A stretch of 64,000 nt of DNA, taken from assembly GCA_032173965.1 (NCBI GenBank), contig CM063284.1, positions 137,367,625 to 137,431,624 on the forward strand. The letters run 5' to 3'. Every line of letters begins with the position of its first letter. The first letter of the stretch is position 1. The notes beneath the pieces are model-generated. The model ran no database searches and was not told the DNA's origin. It saw nothing but the letters and a program-made list of their open reading frames with translations. The translations under genes were made by a program, and so were the position numbers. Source of the DNA: Sitta carolinensis (lineage: Eukaryota; Chordata; Aves; Passeriformes; Sittidae). Below, piece after piece: positions 42,876 to 64,000 of the stretch.

Positions 42876-45800
42876 GTCCCCATATCCAAAAAGGACATAA
42901 AAATGACAAAAATATACAAGATATTTAGTAAATCAAGACAAAATACAAATATATATAAATAGATACAGATATAAATGCATTTTTCAATGTATTTCAACAT
43001 AGTGTTTATTAGTAATTCAGTTTTAAAGAAACCCAACAAAGTGTCTTACTTTTTTAGCCTGACGATGGTGATATCTGTGAAGTTAGCATTTTTCACATTG
43101 TCAAATGGTATTACAAGAAAATGTTATTTTCTTATGCAAAAACTTTTCGAGACTAGCCATAGATCACCAATCACAACTCAGACACTAACATACAATGATG
43201 TATCTCAATTTTCTTGGGAAAATTAAAATGCTCTTAAGAAGAAGAAAGGATCTCCAACTTTTTTTCCCTAAGTTCAGTTTGTTGTAAGTACACATAATTG
43301 AAAATTATTTGGTTTTCAGAGATAATAGGAAGAGAAAACACAGTTATAATTGATTAATAAGAACAATTAGATTTAGATTTCAAGCATCATCAAAGAAGAC
43401 TAACAACATGCTAGTTTAGAAAGAACTGCTGAGAAAAAAAAAAGAGAAATCTATTTGCATGGAAATATGTGTGTATATATATATAAGTCTAAATACAAAT
43501 ATGTATGTGTACAAACACACAGAGGCCTCATTACATAAATTTGTTTAATTGATTCTAACTTCCAACTAAAAATGTAATTATGATGAGATTTTCATTTATT
43601 GTGCAATTGGATAATAAAAGTGGCATATAAAATAGACTTCAAAATTATTGAAACAGTGAATTAGAGTTTGAATCTTCTATACTGTTCTTCATAGACCAAG
43701 AAACTTCAGCATTTGTCTTCCCTAATTATAGAAAATTTAATGTATCTTAAAATGGGACGTAGTTCAGTAGGGATAAATAAATAAGGGTATGGACATCAAA
43801 TTAACAAACTCAGCTTCAAGAAACAAACCTTGGACTTGAGTTGTATTACACAAGAGATTAATTTAATATAAACTAGTGCAGCTTAGAGTGCTCACAATAT
43901 AAAATTGTATTTTGACCTTCTCATTTAAATCTAAATTAGACCAGACATGCTCTTCATTTCCAATTCTGGCCTCTACTACTGGGTATTTGAGGCAGGTTTT
44001 TTAACAACTGTGTTTTAATGGAATTATTATTTTTATTTTAGAGGTGTCAAGAAAGAACATAACACCTCTGCATTATTCCCTGAATATGTTCCTTGTGTAC
44101 TGCATAAGTCTTCTTTGCTAATTCATTTGGACATCTAGGGTTTTCCAATATAAACATTAAAGGGTTTTTGTCTTGCTTGAATTATTTTCATTGTATTTAT
44201 TAATCTTCTTAAGTAAATGAAGATTGGGGGAATGACAATATTTATATTTAATTCAAATAATGAATAAGAATTATCTATTAGCATTCAATTTCATGTTATG
44301 AATAAGGGAATAAAGAACACTTTACATTCTTAAGTAGATATCTAATTTTTACATTGAATTTCCTGTAATTTTTGATGGGATAAGTACAATATTTCATATA
44401 CTGGTTAGAATAGGGTTCCTTACATATATGCAAAGCTTAAAAGTAAAATTCTCTTATAGTATTCATATAAAAAGGACATTATAAAATATGATTTGGTCGT
44501 TTTAGTTAAGCATTGGGTGGTGATTACAGGTAAGAAATTCAGGGCTTTCCAGATACATTGGTAAAAAGTGAATCAAATGTAGTTAGCAGATGGAAACAGT
44601 ATAGATGCAATACAAGCAGTGTTTTTTGGCAAAGCTCATAACCATCTATTTTAGCTCTGTTTTTGTGATGTTTATCTGTGCAACATCAAACACATCATGA
44701 AAAATTTATTTTACACTCCTTCAAAGAATAGAATTTCAGTCAACACCATGTTCTTTTGAGGAGAACCTTGCTTTAAGAAGTCTAAATTTTTTCCTTTTGT
44801 AGTCACTTTTCCAAACCACTACCACTCATGAGTTGCCATGACCTATCTGCACAATTACCACGGTCTGCCTCCACCTCACTACACAATGTAATTATAAAAA
44901 AAGAGATGCAGTTATCAAAAGGAACAATAAAAATAAAAACTTGTCTCCTCAGAAACCATCAGAGTAACATTCTGAACACACAGTGGTGTGTTTATTAGTG
45001 ATATGATTAATACAAACCCATGCTCATAGTTTATGCAAAGCCCATTTAGCAAATGTCCTTTTTTGCCTGAGGTGCAAGGACTCTGGATTGTTTTAAAAAA
45101 AACATTCCACCAGAGAAGAAATTCAGCAATTAAATTAAAATTACATCAACCATAAACTGGTTGAATTTAGGAGAATAAATGTACTCATTCCTATCTTTAC
45201 AACATATTTATTGAATGGACAATTGCCATGTAGCAATATACTCTGAAGAAAAAGAAACCTCGTTTACCTAATGAATTGCATGCTAGTTCAGCATCTTTAG
45301 GAAGAAACTGATCACAATATACAAGTTTATTTCACAACAGATCACAGTATTCATAGGAAGTGTGCTTATACTGTTTGTTTTACATGTTTTACATCTAGTG
45401 CCTATCACCATTAGAAAACATATTCTAGTTTTGTGGTCTATTCAGCAAAATACAGTCCCCTTGACTGGAAACTGTGGGAACCCTCCAATTCTTTATTGCA
45501 AGAACCTGACTGAGATGTAGAATCTTTTAGAAAATGGGCTTAGAGGACTACAGAGGGCCATTTTCAGCAGTGATTATTTACATCCCTTTTTACCACCACA
45601 GATTTTGAGTATTATCATATACTGACACCTTCAACTTCCTGAAATACAAAAACCCAAAACATTTACTAACTAAACAATCTGAAGGCCAAGGATGTATCTA
45701 CCATTTTCTAAAGGAAGTAATGCAGTGGGAATTAATAGTCTTCCATATGACAAATAACACGATTAAGTGAGCTGCCTCACTAGTCTTCATTCAGATTTTT

Positions 45801-46708
45801 CTTTCAAAATGCATGTTCTGAGGCACTAAGAATTGTATTAGAAAAATACAGAATCAGGTACATTCTGTAGCTTGTAAAAGCTCAGAAGACTTTCTCTCAT
45901 TGCCTAAATATTCTACCCTAAAATTAAATGGTTATGTTATTCCTGAAAACATTTTTAACATCTAAAACATGTACCATGCTCCAAGTTTAAAACAGGGAAA
46001 CTGTTTTCAGAAGTAAACATCTCAAATAATGGAACTGAATGAACATTACAATCTACTTTCTTAATAGTACATATAATTGCTATGACCTCAACTGGGAAAG
46101 CATTAAAATGAACAATTCAGATTACAAGAGACGACTGAAAATGTTAGATAATTTTTCAGATTTAATGATATGGTGGAGACCTGTTACTTGTTCCCACTTT
46201 TGTCTGGTTTAATAAACACCAGATATAATGTGGTCCTAATAAATTTCCACATCGATTGAAAGGTGTCAAGTTCTGTTAACAAGCTAGAAACAGAGTGATT
46301 ATCATAAAACAGGAGAAATTTAAATTTTTTATTCAGGTGCAAAATAAATTCATTTCATGTTTTGTATGTCACCAATCTGTGTCCATAGATGGATACCCAA
46401 ACACAAACATTTTTTAAATTTTAAGAAGTGCTTTACAACCAGATATACACAAACTTCACAATCAGTTAGCTCACAGTTACATAAATTCAGATAAACATAC
46501 CTTCAGTAATCTGCAGGATTAAGTAACTGTACCATTCTTTGCTTATATGATCATATGTCTTATCACAGAGATATATGACATCTAACTATTCTTTTTCTTT
46601 CCTGAAAGTATAGATTTTGCAGGCTCTGGAATTTAAGTCATTTTGACTAATAACAGTCTGGCAAAACTATATTTTAAGGTACTCTGTATTAAATCTGTTC
46701 ATTCTTAC

Positions 46709-46897
46709 CATCACAAGTTGGGAGTGGGTGACTCCACCAGTGATTTTTTTCACACAGTAAAGGTTCCTCATGACTCAGCCTATAACCTGGATCACAACTA
46801 AAAGAGACAGTGGAACCGATAGAGAAGTCATGTCCATAACGACGTCCATGCACTGGTATGCCAGGATCCAAGCAAGAATAAGTATTAACTGTTACAC
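46709..46897 (-). CDS. CSMD3: CSMD3 exon: Sushi/CCP module (about the 5th Sushi)
   Basis: This 189-nt exon is phase 1 at both ends and encodes a complete Sushi module. Its four cysteines occur in SCLDPG, VSFSC, LLC and PTC, with the Trp pair of NHWW before the last Cys. The start after CTAG was chosen because GT completes the Ser codon begun in the previous exon, giving HYES-VTVNTYSC. The donor is GTAAGA. The motif LDPGIPVHGRRYGHDF is the main reason I prefer CSMD3 over CSMD1. No stop or frameshift is seen. Confidence 0.92.
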
Positions 46898-54301
<7,404 letters not shown>

Positions 54302-54505
54302 TTATTAGATGCAATTCATATTTATCACTTTTAATATAGGACAATTACAATGAACAAATACTGAAAATCCAGTTGCAGGAAGATACAATTTCTTCAAAGC
54401 TGACAGGGTATGTGGTGTTCAGTATTAGAAGGAGATAACTGAATTAAAACCTTAAAAAGATGAAATAATACTGAAAACATTTTTTTTCCTACTGTATTCT
54501 TACAG

Positions 54506-54600
54506 TATAAGAATATATATTCTTATAGATATATTCTTATATATATATTCTTATATATATATTCTTATATATATATATATAGTGTATAAGAATATATATT
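54506..54600. repeat. AT-rich palindromic minisatellite
   Basis: TATATATATTCTTA-type units recur about four times. Positions 54506-54527 form a perfect 22-bp palindrome centred on GAATATATATTC, and the arm TATAAGAATATATATT returns at 54585-54600. The arrangement can fold back on itself. Confidence 0.85.
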
Positions 54601-54914
54601 TTGTGCATTAAAGAATATAAACAAAACAGTCTCTACAAAGTATCATTATTTTTGATTTTAGTTGTAGGCAGAGAGACTTGAAAAACTTGCTAAAGTTTCA
54701 GCTGAGTTTAAATCTTGTAATTGGTGAACTGTTATTTCAACTTTGACAACACTGAATCCACTGGTGTATCACATACATTTTGTTTGGCATATTGGCAGTT
54801 CAAATTCCTCATTCATAAAAGACATACTTACCATTCTTACAAGATTAGCTGATATTGTTTAATTGAAAAATATATATATATGTATTGCACTGTATACTTC
54901 TGCAAGTAATACTC

Positions 54915-55065
54915 ATGTAGAGGGGAAGGATCACCTGCCTCAGCCTGCTCAACAGTTTGCCTTATCCATGCCAGGATACCACAGACCCTCTTTGCATCAA
55001 GTACACGTTTAACTTGCTGTCCACCAGGACACCCAGGGCCTTTTCCATTTAGACAGAGAGCAGAA
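54915..55065 (-). mobile_element. CR1 LINE fragment
   Basis: On the plus strand, GATCACCTGCCTCAGCCTGC, CCATGCCAGGATACCACAGA, and TTGCTGTCCACCAGGACACC followed by CAGGGCCTTTTCC match the reverse complement of an internal CR1 region. Only about 150 bases remain and they are diverged. Confidence 0.75.
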
Positions 55066-56929
55066 GCATGTCACTTTGCAGGAAGAGAAGGCTGCACCAT
55101 AGAGTTCACAGCACTGTGGTTCTAGTGGCATTTTATGCATACAAGGCTACTCCAAAAAGTTGTGTCACAGTTAGTGTCACAGCTAACTATGCACATCACT
55201 GTTGCACAAGGAAGTTGGAAAGGTCTTACTCTACTGTTGACAAGCTACTGTCTCTACTAAAAATAGTGTAAAATATACAGCATTTTCTGACAAAAACACG
55301 GCTATTTATCAAATTTCTTGTTGTGGTTATTTCACCTAGCAGAGTCTGCAAAACATTTTGGTTGCTTATTTTGACAAAGAAGAACGGTTCATATCGTCTA
55401 TATTATTCTGAACTTCTCTATTACAAGAAAAGTAGATTAATTTTGCTCTCTTTGACAAAACTTTAAGTTGAAGCCCATGAATTATTACACATTTCTCTAA
55501 TCTTCATTTTTCTCAGGAGAATACCAGTGTCCTATATTAAAATGATGAATTGCTGTAAATATGTTTGGTTTTTTTTGGTTTTTGGTTTTTTAGGACATAA
55601 TGCTCCATCTTTCCCTATTGTGTAGGGAAAAGAAAGGGTTTCTAGGAGTTGCAGAGTTAAGATTTCACTATGTTTCCAACACTTCTAAATATGCAGATGT
55701 ATCCTTCTTTTTTTAGTCACTGATGAGTGAAAGTGGGCATTTCTCACCTTTTGTCTTAGAGTCTCTTTTGTACTACCCTCAGTAAACAGTGGCAGTCAAC
55801 CAATAAGTTATTTAAACTCATATTGTCCTCAACAACCAGAAGGTTAACTCTAGAGCATTCATAATATCTATATTTTATTGTATATAAGCACTTTTAAATA
55901 CTCATAGTACATATGGAGCCTATAAACTACAAAATATATTGACAAAAACAGGAACCAGATGGCCTTATTCTGTACACTCCATAGTTATAATACAGTATTA
56001 CTAAACTTGTACATAGTTCCATATTCTCACCAAATTTTCATGACACAGATTGCATTCAGAACACAAAAAGCTCCAAACCTTCATTACAAAATTATTCCTA
56101 TGAATAGTGCATTAAAAATAATGCACACGGTAAGTTTTGGAATAGTTTCTCAATTTTATTTAGGAGTGTTTTGCTGCTGGTTTTACTTAAAGAAAATGTT
56201 TCTTATCTGGCCTCTGGTGATGGCTCTTGGAGATAAATATTTAATGGATTTTTTTTGTTTTACTTTCACCATTACTTGTTGATTCCCTAAACCCAGGAAT
56301 ACTTCCCCTCAGAATAGCTGAGCTATCTTAAAGATCCCTGTTTTCTAGAAAATAAAACTCTCCAGTCATCATGTCAAGGGATTGTTTCCCTAATGTTTTT
56401 TACACTGATCTTAATCTCCTCTTTGTTCTTATAGTCCAATTTGATGGTTGTCTGACAGATTCATACCCAATGTTCACATATTCAAAATTAAACTCTAGAG
56501 ATATAACACAACTAGAGGTGGTCACCAAGCAGAATCTCTTTATCAAACACAGGCCTATGTCAAATAGTAAAAGACAACCTTAGTCTGATCTAAGAATTCT
56601 CACAAAGTTGTTGGTATTTATTTCTTTGGATAGTAGGGTGCAGGGGTTGAAACAGGAAATTTTTGTATGTGAGTAAACAACAACAACAACAAAAAAAAAG
56701 CCTTTAGGGTAACAGGCTATTACAGGCTATTCACAGATTCATTAAACTTGTAGAGTCATAGTTTTAATTTTTTTTTTTTTTTTTAAGAGCTTATCACTTG
56801 TGCTACAGTATGGCAAGATATTAAGCCTTACAGGAGTTATGCAGGAAGACCAAGAATAGAGCTCCAGCATTGGAACAAAACCACAATATTAGAACAGGTT
56901 ATGGGAAAATACTCCATATAACCCTCACA

Positions 56930-57260
56930 CAGGAAGGATGAAAGGCATGAGGACAGGAATCCCAAACTCTAAATCATCAGGGAGCAGAAAAAGCAGGACC
57001 CCTTCATCAGGGACCAGGGATGATCCCTTGTGCGCATGCACATACGCACACACACTGAGTTAGAGCCTTCAGAGACACATCCAGCTCCACCCGAGAAGGA
57101 TGAACAGGACTCGATTGGTTACAGGAAAGGGGTTTGGCAACAATAAAGTGATTGTCTGAGCTGAGATGGAATCCTGGGCTGTGGGCAGGGCTGGGAGGAA
57201 AACCCAGCAGAGGCTAGCCAGGATGGAAAACAAGTACATTGACCCTGTTCATCTGCACCA
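56930..57260. other. Unclassified GC-richer block with an AATAAA
   Basis: A stretch with CpG and CA-rich sequence (GCGCATGCACATACGCACAC) and CAATAAAGTG near 57141 is followed by a G-rich segment. It is reminiscent of part of an old LTR, but I find no paired TG...CA ends or target duplication, so no call is made. Confidence 0.3.
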
Positions 57261-58482
57261 GATTATTAAATAGCTCACTTCTGTATATTGTAATTTCTGA
57301 TATTTCTGAGGTGTAAGGAAAACTGCTCAGCAGTTACATTCCTAGGGAGTATGTGGAGTTTACACCTTTTACTTGATATATATGACAATGAAGTTATGAC
57401 GTGTATGTAGAGCTTATAACAAACAACGCTGTTTTACAGACAAATGTGTACACAGGCCATAGAACTTTTGAACACCGTAACAGACAAAATTAAATTGTTA
57501 ATTTAAAAATACTTTCATTTGCCTTCCAATTTTATCATAAATTTTAAAAATATATCTAATTTTACAGCTGATAAAAACAATTTAATTCAAATATACCTGT
57601 GCCTGAAACTTAAGGATTCCAATATATTTTCCACCCAGAGTCTCAAACCACCTAAGGATCAGATTATCATTGTGCATGGACTGACACTTAAAAATATTCC
57701 TCGAAATTTAAGATTTTAATGTAACATTGAAAATGCAACCTTATATTTTATTAGTAATGTTGTACAGATCCATGAACCTTATAATAAAGGTGTAGCCTAT
57801 CTTGTCTAGTGAAACTGACACAACTTATATCTATGAAGCAAGAATCATTCATCACAGAAAGTAAACATGGATGCAAAGCATATTATAAACAGTCACACTA
57901 GTGTATTAAATTGTTCAAATTTTGTCAGGAAGGCAGTTAGATAGTGAAAATAAGTACTAAATTGTTGTTTAAAGTAAAAACTAACAAAATAGAGATTATA
58001 TTATCATTGATTAAATATTTTCTTCAATCATTACAAACAGCTGAGTTAATTTTTCCCCCTTTAGTTATAAAGACCCTAGAATGTAGACAAGTAATGAAGT
58101 AAAGAATATATTTTAGTATCAATTAGTAAAAAAAAGTCCAAGAAAACATGCGTAACATTTTTCATTTTTAAATTAAAAAATACTTGTTTTAAGTTTGCAA
58201 TGTATGGAAGTATTTTATAATTTCTATAAAAACCAAAAATCAATTGCTAAGAGTCATTCCCAGCCTAGAGTCACTCTGAACAGAAAAAAACACAAGTACT
58301 GGACAGAGAGCTAAAACATCTTAAACAGTTTTGAATACCATAGCCAAGACAGAGAAGAGATCAACATCTTCATTCTAATCTAATACTGTATCAGCAATAA
58401 CAGAAACTTTGTGCTATTCATTTGCAAAAATCTCACCTCATTTGGTGACAATTTGAAATGCATTACATAGAGTTCTGATTTA

Positions 58483-64000
<5,518 letters not shown>

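Noticed and set aside
42445..42909. 154-codon minus-strand open frame, Arg/Lys/Glu-rich
   Set aside because: It is a translation of the TTCC-rich microsatellite; its internal repeats follow the DNA repeat and it has no domain.

Overview
This window looks like bird genomic DNA, probably from a songbird. It is AT-rich and intron-dominated, and it carries several decayed CR1 LINE fragments, the characteristic avian retrotransposon. It also holds a solo retroviral LTR of a type I associate from memory with passerine genomes. I see no prokaryotic features, RNA genes or CRISPR arrays, and no gene other than the one described below.

One gene crosses the window on the minus strand. Twelve exons between 58697 and 7432 encode an alternating series of extracellular modules: Sushi, CUB, Sushi, CUB, Sushi, CUB, Sushi, CUB. 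Each Sushi (CCP) module is one exon and each CUB module is two exons. All eleven internal junctions join in frame with GT-AG introns, so I see no sign of a missing exon. The protein agrees best, from memory, with CSMD3 (CUB and Sushi multiple domains 3) and clearly less well with CSMD1. By the module order of the family this is roughly the fourth Sushi to the eighth CUB of a single-pass membrane protein of about 3,700 residues. Both ends of the gene, including the signal peptide, transmembrane segment, promoter and polyadenylation site, lie outside the window.

Layout from high to low coordinates (transcription direction): upstream intron 58698-64000; Sushi exon 58503-58697; CUB exons 54126-54264 and 49314-49501; Sushi 46709-46897; CUB 37567-37683 and 30558-30773; Sushi 29742-29930; CUB 21100-21269 and 12641-12797; Sushi 9204-9394; CUB 8296-8422 and 7432-7634; downstream intron 1-7431. 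Introns run from about 0.6 to 9 kb. They hold CR1 pieces, a solo LTR with a 5-bp target duplication (13550-14267), a candidate second LTR with a TTCC-rich tract (about 41841-42875), long A/T homopolymers, A/C-rich tracts and an AT palindromic minisatellite.

The most notable anomaly is the Sushi exon 9204-9394. It is 191 nt where the reading frame demands 192: one G of a short G run is missing at about 9243-9245 and the downstream codons continue in the shifted frame. This is either an assembly or sequencing error or a real frameshift. I found no convincing undescribed biological system here.
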